Shown: piece after piece, positions 42,898 to 51,741 of the stretch
How the letters are laid out: each line of letters opens with the position of its first letter
Numbering within the stretch: the stretch's first letter is position 1
Assembly: GCF_002709775.1 (NCBI RefSeq)
Contig: NZ_PAQR01000010.1
Coordinates: forward strand, 3,720-67,719
DNA from: Thalassospira sp.
GTDB lineage: Bacteria > Pseudomonadota > Alphaproteobacteria > Rhodospirillales > Thalassospiraceae
Length of the DNA: 64,000 bases
Reading direction: 5' to 3'
Made by a program: the position numbers and the translations under genes
Notes under the pieces: generated by a model
Databases searched by the model: none
What the model was told of the DNA's origin: nothing
What the model saw: only the letters and a program-made list of their open reading frames with translations

Positions 42898-44997
42898 ATG
42901 AAAAACAAAGCCTCGGGCCGTTTCGGCCCGCGTGCGCTTTCCGTTCTGTCGAACGGGGAGGTGCTTCTTTATGGCGTGATCGGTGATGACTGGGACGGGC
43001 TGGACAGCGCGACTGTCATTCGTGACATCGATGCGCTGGGCGACATTCCGGAACTGCATGTCCGGATCAACAGTCCAGGCGGGTTCGTCCATGAGGGTCT
43101 AGCGATCTACAATTACCTGGTTGCGCACAGTGCCAAGGTGATCGTCCATATTGATAGCCTTGCCGCGTCGATGGCGTCGGTGATTGCCATGGCCGGCGAC
43201 CAGATCATCATGCCGCAGAATGCCAGCATGATGATCCATAACCCTTGGGACGTTGCCTTTGGTGAAGCGGATGATTTCCGCAAGAAGGCAGACAACCTTG
43301 ATCGTCTCAAGGATCAGATTGTAGGGATCTATGCCGCCCGCACCGGTCAGGATGCAGCGCGACTTTCCGAATTGATGGATGTCGAAACATGGATGACTGC
43401 GCAAGAAGCGGTCGCCGATGGTTTCGCCGATGAAATTGCCGAAGCTGACACAGCGGCGGCAATGCAGCGATTTGACTTGTCGCTGTTTAACAATGTTCCG
43501 GAAACGGTTTCCGGGGCTGTTTTGGCGGGTCGCGATAGCGCCGCCGCGATGGCGGATCTTTCCGCCGGGCATGCAACAAGGAGTGACCAAATGCCTAAAC
43601 CAAACGTCGCGAACGGCACTGCGCCTGCAGATGTAGCCAACCCGACCCCGGCTGTGGATCCGGCTGATCAGCCGCAGAATACCGTTGATGCCGCGACCAT
43701 TGCAAAGGAAGCAACCGCTAAGGAACGTGCGCGCGTCTCCGAAATTCAGGCAGCAGTCCGTGCGGCAAAGCTGGATAACGATTTTGCCAATGATCTGATT
43801 GCACAGGGCGTTTCGATCGATCAGGCCCGTGCGGCAATCATCGACAAGTGGGCGGAAGCCGATAACACGCCGGAGCCGTCCAATCAGGTTCGTGCGTCTG
43901 TCACCAGCGACGGTGTCGACCGTTTCCGCCAGGGTGCGACCATGGCCCTGATGGAGCGCGCCGGTCTGGATGGTGGCGAGCGCAACGAATTCACCGGCCT
44001 TAACTTGCGTGAGCTGGCCCGTGAATCTCTGAATGTACGCAACATTTCTTCTCGCGGTATGCCGGTGATGGAAATGGCGGGCATGGCGTTTTCGCCGCGC
44101 AACTTTGGTCATCATTCCACGTCCGACTTTGGTAATATCCTTGCAGATGTTGCGAACAAGTCGATGCTGATTGGTTACGAGGAAGCCGAAGAAACGTTCA
44201 AGCACTGGACGTCCAAAGGTGTCCTGACCGACTTCAAGCCGACCAAACGTGTCGATCTGAACCTGTTCGACAATCTGCTGGAAGTTGGCGAAGGGGCCGA
44301 ATACCAGTTTGGCACCATTGGTGATCGCGGCGAAACCGTGATGCTTGCGACCTATGGCCGCAAATTCAGCATTACCCGCCAAGCCATCATCAATGATGAC
44401 ATTGGCGCATTCACCCGCATCCCGCGCAAGATGGGACGTTCTGCAATCCGCACTGTCGGCAACCTGGTCTATGCGATCCTGACCAGCAACGCGACGCTGT
44501 CGGATGGCGTTGCGCTGTTCCATGCTGTTCATGGCAACTTGGCCGGGTCCGGTGGAGCACCATCGACCGCGACGCTTGATGCCGCCCGCACCGCCATGGC
44601 GACGCAGAAAGACCCGGACGAAAAGGCTGCTGGCGGCCTTAATATCCGTCCGGCTTATGCGATCGTCCCCGCGGCCCTTCGGGGTACGATGGAAACCGCC
44701 ATTTCGTCGGAATACGACACTGCCAAGGGTGACAAGAAATTGCCGAACAGTGTTCGCAACATGGCAGAGGTTGTTTCCGAGGCGCGTCTTGATGCGGACT
44801 CGGCCACGGCCTGGTACCTGGCGGCAAACCCGAATTCCACCGACACGATCGAGGTCAACTATCTTGACGGTATGGATACGCCGTACCTCGAAAACCGTGA
44901 AGGGTGGGACATCGACGGTGTCGAGATGAAGGTGCGCATCGATGCGTCTCCTTCGGTCCTTGGTCATCGCGGCCTTTATAAGAACGCCGGCGCATAA
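42898..44997 (+). CDS. ClpP-like prohead protease fused to major capsid protein
   Basis: 699 residues. Residues 1-190 are a ClpP/S49-type protease: ELHVRINSPGGFVHEGLAIY, the serine in SLAASMAS (S91), the histidine in MMIHNPWD (H114) and an aspartate in MDVETWMTAQEAVADGF. A low-complexity Ala/Pro linker (about 235-275) and a scaffold-like helical stretch precede the capsid domain (about 350-699; FGNILADVANKSMLIGYEEA, FKHWTSKG). Protease, scaffold and coat are one polypeptide, a known fused arrangement, and self-cleavage is expected. AGGGG precedes ATG 42898. Confidence 0.9.
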   Translation: MKNKASGRFGPRALSVLSNGEVLLYGVIGDDWDGLDSATVIRDIDALGDIPELHVRINSPGGFVHEGLAIYNYLVAHSAKVIVHIDSLAASMASVIAMAGDQIIMPQNASMMIHNPWDVAFGEADDFRKKADNLDRLKDQIVGIYAARTGQDAARLSELMDVETWMTAQEAVADGFADEIAEADTAAAMQRFDLSLFNNVPETVSGAVLAGRDSAAAMADLSAGHATRSDQMPKPNVANGTAPADVANPTPAVDPADQPQNTVDAATIAKEATAKERARVSEIQAAVRAAKLDNDFANDLIAQGVSIDQARAAIIDKWAEADNTPEPSNQVRASVTSDGVDRFRQGATMALMERAGLDGGERNEFTGLNLRELARESLNVRNISSRGMPVMEMAGMAFSPRNFGHHSTSDFGNILADVANKSMLIGYEEAEETFKHWTSKGVLTDFKPTKRVDLNLFDNLLEVGEGAEYQFGTIGDRGETVMLATYGRKFSITRQAIINDDIGAFTRIPRKMGRSAIRTVGNLVYAILTSNATLSDGVALFHAVHGNLAGSGGAPSTATLDAARTAMATQKDPDEKAAGGLNIRPAYAIVPAALRGTMETAISSEYDTAKGDKKLPNSVRNMAEVVSEARLDADSATAWYLAANPNSTDTIEVNYLDGMDTPYLENREGWDIDGVEMKVRIDASPSVLGHRGLYKNAGA

Positions 44998-45072
44998 GCC
45001 ATCGTTCATGTGATCTGATCGGCGGCGGGTCAAGGCCCGCCGTCCTTGTTTCCTGAAATCGGAGTTTGAGCG

Positions 45073-45435
45073 ATGGATAATTTTGTACAGCGTGGTGAAA
45101 CCATGCCGTGGACCAATGGCACTGGTTCTGATGTGTCATCCGGTGATGTGGTCGTTGTTGGTGGGCAGATTGGTGTTGCTGTCACTGATATCGCGGATGG
45201 TGCAGCCGGTGATCTTGCAATGGATGGTGTGTTCTCTCTGCCGAAATCTACGGGTGCCGCGATTAACCAGGGTGACGCCGCGATGTATGATGTCTCGGCA
45301 TCAGCCTTTGTGGCATCTGGTGGTACGCCTGCGACTGGTGATGTAACCGGTGCGGTCGCGTGCTGGGAAACTGCCGCAAGTGCGGCGGTAACGGTCAAGG
45401 TCAAGATCAATGCTGGCGTTGGTACGGTAAACTAA
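45073..45435 (+). CDS. capsid decoration protein (DUF2190)
   Basis: 120 residues. DVSSGDVVVVGGQIGVAVTD, then GAAINQGDAAMYDVSASAFV is typical of the DUF2190 group, small beta-rich head-stabilising proteins following the capsid gene. GGAG precedes the ATG. A weak GC hairpin (CGGCGGG/CCCGCCG, 45022-45042) separates it from the capsid gene. Confidence 0.8.
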   Translation: MDNFVQRGETMPWTNGTGSDVSSGDVVVVGGQIGVAVTDIADGAAGDLAMDGVFSLPKSTGAAINQGDAAMYDVSASAFVASGGTPATGDVTGAVACWETAASAAVTVKVKINAGVGTVN

Positions 45436-45460
45436 CGGCAATTGGTTGATTGATGATTGA

Positions 45461-45485
45461 AAGGCGGGCTTCGGTCCGCCTTTTT
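45461..45485 (+). terminator. terminator after the decoration gene
   Basis: AAGGCGG / CCGCCTT stem with a GCTTCGGT loop and TTTTTGCTT tail. It may tune expression of head genes relative to downstream connector genes. Confidence 0.75.
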
Positions 45486-45499
45486 GCTTGGGGGTGATG

Positions 45500-45811
45500 A
45501 TGGAAGCGGCGTTTTTTGAGACGGTGTTTTATGACCCGTTTTGCTCCGCATCTGCGGATTACACCCCAAAGGTCGGAGATGTGGTTGCCGATATTCGCGT
45601 GATCAAATCGATGGCTGATCAACAGAACGAGATTCTCGGTCAGCCGACTGTCACCAGCGACATCGTAATTGAGGTGCGCGCAGATGACCTGTCGGCACCA
45701 GAAAAAGGCGGTCAGTTTTCGGTCGATGGTGCAGTGTTTGAGATCAATTCACAGCCAACCCGCGACATGACCAGAAATGTCTGGCGATGCACCTGCTTTG
45801 AGGCGACGTGA
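45500..45811 (+). CDS. head-tail connector protein, putative
   Basis: 103 residues; starts MEAAFFETVFYDPFCSASAD, mostly beta strands with DIVIEVRADDLSAPEKGGQF, SVDGAVFEIN, resembling lambda FII-like completion proteins. ATG 45500 has GGGGG 5 bp upstream; ATG 45497 is also possible. Role inferred from size, fold and position. Confidence 0.55.
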   Translation: MEAAFFETVFYDPFCSASADYTPKVGDVVADIRVIKSMADQQNEILGQPTVTSDIVIEVRADDLSAPEKGGQFSVDGAVFEINSQPTRDMTRNVWRCTCFEAT

Positions 45812-46482
45812 TGCGCATCAAGATGACGCGCAATGGTGACTTTCGCAAAGTATTGGATATCAAGCGCATCGCGGTCGAGCGGGCGGTTGGTGATGCCGTG
45901 CGGCAATCGGGAAGCAATCTTAAGCAACGCCTGCGCGGACAAACGATCGGTTCCGGGCTTGGTCGCCGTCTGGCAAATACATGGCAAAACAAGAACTATC
46001 CTGATCAGCGGATTTCGGCAGCAAGCCCGGCCTCCATTGTTTATTCAAAGGCGCCGAAGATTATTGACGGATTTAGCCGCGGCACGCCGATCAAAAGCAA
46101 GCGCGGCTTTTTCCTGGCGGTTCCGACGGATGTGGCGCCAAAGCGCGGGTCCGACGGCAAGCGGATCAAGCCGGATAACTTCCCGGAGTGGCGGTTTGGC
46201 CGTCTTGAGATGGTCTATCGCCGCAATGGGCCGAGTTTTCTGGTCGTCAATGGAAGTTCTATCACGAAATCCGGTCGTGCCGGTCGACGCCGTAAGGGTG
46301 GCGGGCGCACCAAAAGTGGAAACTACCGCAAGGGAACGGCATCGGTGATCATGTTCCTGCTTTATCCGCAGGTCCGGTTGCCCAAGGTGTTCAAACTCGA
46401 TAACGAGCGCCGCCGTGCAAGGGCAGATTTGCAGCGCAATGTGCGCTTGCGTCTGCAAAGGATGGCAAATGGCAACCGGTAA
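45811..46482 (+). CDS. tail-completion protein, DUF6441-like
   Basis: 223 residues, very basic. GFSRGTPIKSKRGFFLAVPT and a KSGRAGRRRKGGGRTKSGNY linker; resembles proteins (DUF6441) encoded beside head-tail genes of alphaproteobacterial prophages and likely equivalent to gp10/Z-type minor tail proteins. TGATG junction with the previous gene. Confidence 0.6.
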   Translation: MRIKMTRNGDFRKVLDIKRIAVERAVGDAVRQSGSNLKQRLRGQTIGSGLGRRLANTWQNKNYPDQRISAASPASIVYSKAPKIIDGFSRGTPIKSKRGFFLAVPTDVAPKRGSDGKRIKPDNFPEWRFGRLEMVYRRNGPSFLVVNGSSITKSGRAGRRRKGGGRTKSGNYRKGTASVIMFLLYPQVRLPKVFKLDNERRRARADLQRNVRLRLQRMANGNR

Positions 46483-46903
46483 AACAGAAACAGCCCTGCA
46501 GGCGCTTTTCACAGTGATCAGTGCCGTATCTGGGCCAGAGATTGTGCGAAACGCGGTCGAGGGCGATGACATCCCGTCTACTGGGCGGGTCAATCAGCTT
46601 GACGGCAATCGTGGGGAGCCAGAGGCGATCCTTTCGCCGCTGCGATATGAGTTCCAGCACAGGGTCGAATTGATCGTGATGGTGCAGGAAAACGATCAGG
46701 CGGTGCGTGACGCAAAGCTGGACAACATCCTGCAGGACATCGTCGCCGTCGTGCGTGCAAATCCGACGCTTTCTGGCGCGGTTGACTATGCCTATGAGGC
46801 ACCGCCGGAAACCGATGACGAAGCAATCGCCGGGGCCGAAACCATCAAGGCGGCCCTGTTGCCGATCATTCTTGAATACACCGCGCCAACCGCCGTTGGC
46901 TGA
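46469..46903 (+). CDS. tail terminator-like protein
   Basis: 144 residues from ATG 46469 (AAAGG site), overlapping the previous gene by 14 bp. Alpha/beta protein with YEFQHRVELIVMVQENDQAV and DIVAVVRANPTLSGAVDYAY, the kind of fold seen in gpU-type tail terminators. Position just before the tail-tube gene supports this; homology was not shown. Confidence 0.6.
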   Translation: MATGKTETALQALFTVISAVSGPEIVRNAVEGDDIPSTGRVNQLDGNRGEPEAILSPLRYEFQHRVELIVMVQENDQAVRDAKLDNILQDIVAVVRANPTLSGAVDYAYEAPPETDDEAIAGAETIKAALLPIILEYTAPTAVG

Positions 46904-46932
46904 CGCAAACCATACCTTACGGAGAACCGATT

Positions 46933-47913
46933 ATGGGTACCAAAACGCGCGCTTATGGATCTGATGCGTCGTTGCTGGCGGCATTTGAAAGCACGTATGG
47001 CACCGCGCCGGATGGGTCTGGCGGGGGTGTCTATAAACAGCTTTCCTACAAGTCATCCAGCGTTGGCGAGGAAAAGCCGCTTGGCTATGACCCGATCCTT
47101 GGGCAGGGACGCGATGCGCAGGACCCGTATTATGACGCGCCGACTGTTGGTGGCGATATCGTGGTGCCGGTTGATTTGCGCGCGACTGGCTTCTGGTTGA
47201 AGGGTTTGCTTGGGGCGCCTGATACGACCGATAACGGTGACGGAACCTACACCCATGTGTTTGAATCGGGCGGGGCGCTTCCAAGCCTGTCGCTTGAGAC
47301 CGGGCATACCGGCCTGACCACAGAGGTCTATCTGATGGCAAGCGGTGCAAAACTGGGCGGTCTGCAGGTTGATATGCAGCGCACCGGGCCGGTCAACGCC
47401 ACTATCAATGGCGTCGTTGCCCAAGGCGAGGCATCCGCTTCATCAAGCGAGGATGCAACGCCTGGCACTTATGCCATGCGTCGTTTCTCGCAAAGTTCGG
47501 GCGCGATCAAGCTTGGCGGGTCGCAGCTTGCCGCTGTGACTGGCGGGAATATGACGTTCTCAAACAATCTTGAGCCTGTCGAAACCATCCGTTCCGACAG
47601 CAAGATTGATGGTGTCGATGAAACAGAGGCAACGGCGGAAGGTTCCGTTACGCTGCGCTATTCAACCGATAGCACGGTGCGTGACGCGGTTGATGCGGAA
47701 ACGTCGGTCACCATGGAGTATGGCTGGACCATTCCGGGTTCCGAGGGTTACGAGCTGAAATTCAATTTCCCGCGTGTCTTCCTGCCGAAACCCAAACAGT
47801 CGATCGACGGTCCGGGCGGCATTCAGGCGGAATATAACTGGCGTGCGGCATATGATGCATCGTCCGGCTACATGATGCAGGTGACGCTGACCAACGATGT
47901 CGCAAGTTATTGA
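46933..47913 (+). CDS. major tail tube protein
   Basis: 326 residues. GGGVYKQLSYKSSSVGEEKP, a repeated beta pattern and two similar halves (VGGDIVVPVDLRATGFWLKG; EGSVTLRYSTDSTVRDAVDA) fit the two-domain Phage_tube_2 family, which polymerises into the non-contractile tail tube. Good ribosome site (TACGGAG). Strong terminator follows. Confidence 0.82.
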   Translation: MGTKTRAYGSDASLLAAFESTYGTAPDGSGGGVYKQLSYKSSSVGEEKPLGYDPILGQGRDAQDPYYDAPTVGGDIVVPVDLRATGFWLKGLLGAPDTTDNGDGTYTHVFESGGALPSLSLETGHTGLTTEVYLMASGAKLGGLQVDMQRTGPVNATINGVVAQGEASASSSEDATPGTYAMRRFSQSSGAIKLGGSQLAAVTGGNMTFSNNLEPVETIRSDSKIDGVDETEATAEGSVTLRYSTDSTVRDAVDAETSVTMEYGWTIPGSEGYELKFNFPRVFLPKPKQSIDGPGGIQAEYNWRAAYDASSGYMMQVTLTNDVASY

Positions 47914-47919
47914 TTAATA

Positions 47920-47947
47920 GGGTGCGCAGGGCGCGCCCTTTTTCTTT
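47920..47947 (+). terminator. terminator after the tail tube gene
   Basis: GGGTGCGC / GCGCGCCC stem, AGG loop, TTTTTCTTT tail. Overexpressed structural genes are often followed by such partial stops. Confidence 0.8.
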
Positions 47948-47956
47948 GGGGTTCTT

Positions 47957-48481
47957 ATGACCATCAAACTTTCCATCGCCCGCGAACCGTACTGGATTGA
48001 TTTGCCGCTTGATGTGCGGTTCAAGGTGCGGCCCTGCACTACGCCGATCATTGAATGCGCGATGAACAAATCGGTGCGGGTGATCGGCGACATCGAAAAA
48101 GGTATTTCCGATATCGAGATGGTCGGTCATGACGCCGACAGCCTGCGGGAATCAATTGTTGATCGCGACTATCGGTCGGGGATCATGCAGTTTTCCTATG
48201 CGCACGCACTTGCGATGGCGGCTGTGATGGAGTGGGATGGCGCCGGGGTTGAAACCGAAACCGGCGAGGTTGCCCCTATCACATCGACATTGATGCGTGA
48301 CGTGATGTTGCATCCGGCGATCGCGCGCACATTCGTTGCGGAATACATCAAACCCGTGACCGCGATCGAGGCGGAGGGAAACGGCTTGCGGCCCGCGCGA
48401 AATGGCACTTCGGGGACGGGCCGAAATACTGCCAAGCGTGCCGCGAAGACGGCCTCCCGTGCGCGGAAGGCCGCGAAGTAA
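47957..48481 (+). CDS. tail assembly chaperone G
   Basis: 174 residues. Small helical protein (MTIKLSIAREPYWIDLPLDV; DYRSGIMQFSYAHALAMAAV) between tail tube and tape-measure genes, the invariable position of tail chaperones. The unshifted product ends in a Lys/Ala/Arg-rich tail (NTAKRAAKTASRARKAAK), probably an out-of-frame by-product after the slip site. A slippery heptamer at 48376 predicts a minor longer product that enters the next frame. Confidence 0.75.
   Translation: MTIKLSIAREPYWIDLPLDVRFKVRPCTTPIIECAMNKSVRVIGDIEKGISDIEMVGHDADSLRESIVDRDYRSGIMQFSYAHALAMAAVMEWDGAGVETETGEVAPITSTLMRDVMLHPAIARTFVAEYIKPVTAIEAEGNGLRPARNGTSGTGRNTAKRAAKTASRARKAAK
48376..48382 (+). promoter_or_regulatory. programmed -1 frameshift site
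   Basis: GGGAAAC in the correct phase (G GGA AAC) is a canonical X-XXY-YYZ slippery heptamer; lambda uses GGGAAAG at the matching place. Slipping back one base moves reading from chaperone G into an open frame that runs without a stop to 48753. Confidence 0.7.
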
Positions 48482-48753
48482 CCAAGCCGGACGGCGAAAA
48501 GTGCCGTTGCCCGTATGTGGAGAATGCCCCGGAAACCATTGATGGTGCGGCTGCTTGGGAACTGGTGATCAGTTCGCCGGGGCAGGTACGTGTCGCCGGT
48601 ATGGGCGGGATTATCGGGCTTGAGGTCGGGGCGCTGGTTGATCTTTCAGTGCATCAGGGGAATGACCCGGCGATCATGTCGCGGTTGATCCCTTCGATTG
48701 AGCGCGGCCTTTTGATGGCTGTTTCGGACAAGGGAAGTGACGATGGCATCTGA
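48382..48753 (+). CDS. T extension of tail chaperone (G-T by -1 frameshift)
   Basis: The -1 frame is open from the slip site: AAC-CGG..., giving a 265-residue G-T fusion in all. Its beginning (RAKWHFGDGPKYCQACREDG; LPCAEGREVTKPDGEKCRCP) is convincing protein with a four-to-six cysteine cluster, followed by AAAWELVISSPGQVRVAGMG. Gene callers would report only a fragment starting at GTG 48517. The extension would bind the tape measure, as in lambda. It overlaps the tape-measure start. Confidence 0.7.
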   Translation, partial: RLAARAKWHFGDGPKYCQACREDGLPCAEGREVTKPDGEKCRCPYVENAPETIDGAAAWELVISSPGQVRVAGMGGIIGLEVGALVDLSVHQGNDPAIMSRLIPSIERGLLMAVSDKGSDDGI

Positions 48754-50548
48754 TGTATCCATTCGCTTGTCTGTCCAGGACGGTGAGATTGTCCGCAATG
48801 CCCTGAAAAACATCGGGCGGGATGGTGAGGCAGCCTGGGGGCGGATCGAGGCGTCAGCGGTTCGGGCCAGCGCTGTAACCCAGCGTGCCGGCAAGGCTGT
48901 TAATGACAACGCGGCGAACTATCGACGTTTTGGTGCGGTAGCACAGCAAGCCGGTTATCAGGTTGGTGACTTTGCCGTGCAGGTTGCCAGTGGTGGCAAC
49001 CCATTGGTTGCATTGACGCAACAAGCATCGCAGTTCCTTGGTGTTATGGGGCCATGGGGTGCTGTCATCGGTGCGGCGGCTGCGATTGCTGGTGGCCTTG
49101 CGATTGCCTTCTGGGATACCGAGAGCGCGTCAAAAGATGCCGAACAGGCTATCAAGGACTATGAAAAGGCGATTGAATCTGCTGAGAACTTTATCAAGCG
49201 CCTGAATGATGAAACCAAAACCAGCGCCGAGCTTTTGCGCGATGAACGGGCGGAAATCCTTGCCAATACCCGTGCGCGGGTTGATGCCGCACAGGCACAG
49301 CTTGATATCCTTCTTGCGCAGGCAGAGGCGGTCAACAAGTTCCAGCAGGATCCGAATGCGGATCCGATGTTTGGAAGCTTCGTTGATTACGCTGCCATCA
49401 ATGATCAGGTCGCAGCCCTGCAGGAAGTGCAGGCGGAATATGACCGACTGACCCAGCGCATTGATGAAGCACTGCAGAAGAACCTTGAATACAAGGAAGC
49501 AGAAGAGTCCAACAAAGCGCGGGAAAAGGCGGCATCAGAGGCCGAGCGGCAAGCGGAGAAAATTCAGGGTGTCATCGATGGCCTTGAATATGAAATCGAC
49601 GCCTTGTCTATGTCAGAACGCCAGCAGGCGATCAACAATTCGCTGCGCCAGGCGGGTGCAGATGTAACCGACCAGCAGGCGGAAAGTATCCGCAATCTGG
49701 CTGGTGAGCTTTATGATTATGAGCAACGTCTCGATGATCTGAATGATGCGCTTGATCGCGAACAAAAGACCATGGAAGACGGCGAGCGCGTCCGCGAGGC
49801 CAATCGCACAGCGCTTGAGAAATACAATGATGAATTGGAGCGCCTGAACGAGCTTCTCAGGGCCGGTGCAATTGATCAGGAAACTTACGGCAGGGCTGCG
49901 AAAAAGGCTCAGGAAGACCTCGAAAAATCGCAGGAAAAAGCCAGTGAGGCCGGGCGTGATTTCGGTCGCGTGGTTACTGGGGGGTTGGAGGATATCGCGG
50001 TTGGCGCGAAAACAACGGGTGATGCCTTCGAAGACCTTGGTGAGCAAATTGGCCGCATTATCCTGCGAATGACCATTCTCAAGGATCTTGAGAAAAGTAT
50101 TGGTGATATCTGGGATAGTGTTGATTTCGGTGGGTCTGGTGGCGGTATAACTGGCGCAGGTTCTGGCTCGTCTGGGGGCATTTTCGGGGCTATTGGCTCT
50201 GGAATTTCGTCACTCTTCGGGTTCGCCGATGGTGGGGTCATGACGGGCAGTGGTCCGGTGCCGTTGCGGGCGTACTCAAACGGTGGTGTTGCGTCTTCGC
50301 CGCAGCTTGCCTTGTTTGGTGAGGGGCGCAGGCCAGAGGCTTATGTGCCGTTGCCAGATGGCCGCAATATACCGGTCAAGATGGAAGGCGGCGGGGAGCC
50401 GTTTACCTATTCACCGATGATCACAATTGATGCGCGCAACTCGACTTTGTCGGCAGCGGAAATCAGATCAATCGTCAAGACGGCGGTTGATGGTTCGGTT
50501 GCCGAAGTGCGCAGCCTGCAACGTCGCAAGGGGAATGCACGGATATGA
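48743..50548 (+). CDS. tail tape measure protein
   Basis: 601 residues: mostly coiled coil (DAAQAQLDILLAQAEAVNKF; EQRLDDLNDALDREQKTMED) with a hydrophobic segment near 95-120 (GPWGAVIGAAAAIAGGLAIA) and a Gly/Ser-rich C-terminus (SGGGITGAGSGSSGGIFGAI). Sets tail length, predicted about 90 nm at 1.5 angstrom per residue. ATG 48743 follows AAGGGA; a GTG at 48737 is in frame. Confidence 0.85.
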   Translation: MASDVSIRLSVQDGEIVRNALKNIGRDGEAAWGRIEASAVRASAVTQRAGKAVNDNAANYRRFGAVAQQAGYQVGDFAVQVASGGNPLVALTQQASQFLGVMGPWGAVIGAAAAIAGGLAIAFWDTESASKDAEQAIKDYEKAIESAENFIKRLNDETKTSAELLRDERAEILANTRARVDAAQAQLDILLAQAEAVNKFQQDPNADPMFGSFVDYAAINDQVAALQEVQAEYDRLTQRIDEALQKNLEYKEAEESNKAREKAASEAERQAEKIQGVIDGLEYEIDALSMSERQQAINNSLRQAGADVTDQQAESIRNLAGELYDYEQRLDDLNDALDREQKTMEDGERVREANRTALEKYNDELERLNELLRAGAIDQETYGRAAKKAQEDLEKSQEKASEAGRDFGRVVTGGLEDIAVGAKTTGDAFEDLGEQIGRIILRMTILKDLEKSIGDIWDSVDFGGSGGGITGAGSGSSGGIFGAIGSGISSLFGFADGGVMTGSGPVPLRAYSNGGVASSPQLALFGEGRRPEAYVPLPDGRNIPVKMEGGGEPFTYSPMITIDARNSTLSAAEIRSIVKTAVDGSVAEVRSLQRRKGNARI

Positions 50549-51171
50549 CCATTACCTATCCGCTGACATTGCCCACCAATCCTGGCGTTCAGGCGATCCG
50601 GTGGCGTCCGATGGCGGTTGTTGCGGTTGCGGTGTCGCCTTTCACCAAGCAACGGCAGACGCAGCGCAATCAGGGTCAGGTATGGCAGGCAGATATTACC
50701 CTGCCGCCGATCCGGTCGCGTGAGGTTGTCGGGCAGTGGATAGCCTTCCTTTTGTCGCTTAACGGCGCTGAGGGTTTTTTCAAGATGGGCGACCCGGACA
50801 ATTTCGGGCCGCAGGGGGTGGCAACCGGTTCGCCTGTTGTTTCTGGTGCCAATCAGATCGGCGGGTCGCTTGTGACAAGCGGCTGGACGGCGTCAACAGC
50901 TGGCATCCTCAAGGCGGGGGATCGCATCGGGTTGACCAGCGGGTCGGTGATGCGGTTGCACAAGGTTCTGAAAGATGTCGATAGCGACGGTTCGGGGAAC
51001 GCCACGCTGGATATCTGGCCGCGTGTGATCAGTTCACCATCGGACGGATCTCCGATCGAGCTTGCCAGCCCGACATCGCTTTTCTGGCTGCCTGACGGTA
51101 TTCCGGAGCATGACATCGACCGCCTTGGCCATATGACAGTCACGCTTAATTGCATGGAGCATCTGACGTGA
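50545..51171 (+). CDS. tail protein, distal-tail-like
   Basis: 208 residues; beta-rich, with WQADITLPPIRSREVVGQWI and FKMGDPDNFGPQG. Resembles baseplate-proximal proteins that follow the tape measure in siphoviruses. ATGA overlap with tape measure; the next gene begins at its stop (GTGA). Confidence 0.65.
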   Translation: MTITYPLTLPTNPGVQAIRWRPMAVVAVAVSPFTKQRQTQRNQGQVWQADITLPPIRSREVVGQWIAFLLSLNGAEGFFKMGDPDNFGPQGVATGSPVVSGANQIGGSLVTSGWTASTAGILKAGDRIGLTSGSVMRLHKVLKDVDSDGSGNATLDIWPRVISSPSDGSPIELASPTSLFWLPDGIPEHDIDRLGHMTVTLNCMEHLT

Positions 51172-51731
51172 GCCGCGATGTTGACCCGGATCTGCTTAAC
51201 CATCTGATGGGGGATCAGATCAGCCCGGTGTTGTTCGGGCGGATCGGGACCGATGCGGGTGATGTGCGGATGTGGACGGGCTATGGCACGTTGCCATGGG
51301 GCGGTTTTGACTGGCTGGGTGGTGGTGAGTTTATCGGTATTTCCGAGGTTGAAGAAACCGAGGACGTGCAGGCAAACGGGCTTGTCTTCACCATGTCAGG
51401 CATCCCGACGGATCTTCTGTTGGTGACCATAGCATCCATGCGCCAAGGCCTGCCGGGTGAGCTTTTTGTCGGAGCACTGTCTGATTCAGGCGCGTTGATC
51501 GGCGAGCCGTATTCGGTTTTTACCGGCGGCACGGATGTGCCGATTGTCGATGATCCGGGGGATACGGTGACCATATCGGTCACGGTCGAAAGCGATCTTG
51601 TGGATATCGAACGACCGCGCATCCGCCGCATGACAGATGAAGATCAGAAATCAGATTACCCGGATGACAAAGGGTTCGAGTTCGTCAATGGCCTGCAGGA
51701 AGCCGAAATCACCTGGGGTCAGATCGGTTGA
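51168..51731 (+). CDS. minor tail protein
   Basis: 187 residues starting with GTG 51168 (GGAG upstream, GTGA overlap). TISVTVESDLVDIERPRIRR, then MTDEDQKSDYPDDKGFEFVN is a pattern found in tail-hub proteins of prophages of this group. Assigned by position and character. Confidence 0.6.
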   Translation: MSRDVDPDLLNHLMGDQISPVLFGRIGTDAGDVRMWTGYGTLPWGGFDWLGGGEFIGISEVEETEDVQANGLVFTMSGIPTDLLLVTIASMRQGLPGELFVGALSDSGALIGEPYSVFTGGTDVPIVDDPGDTVTISVTVESDLVDIERPRIRRMTDEDQKSDYPDDKGFEFVNGLQEAEITWGQIG

Positions 51732-51741
51732 TGGTGCTGTG

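Noticed and set aside
48517-48753. Stand-alone 78-codon gene with GTG start
   Set aside because: Better explained as the downstream part of the frameshifted tail-chaperone extension, whose frame is open back to the slippery site.
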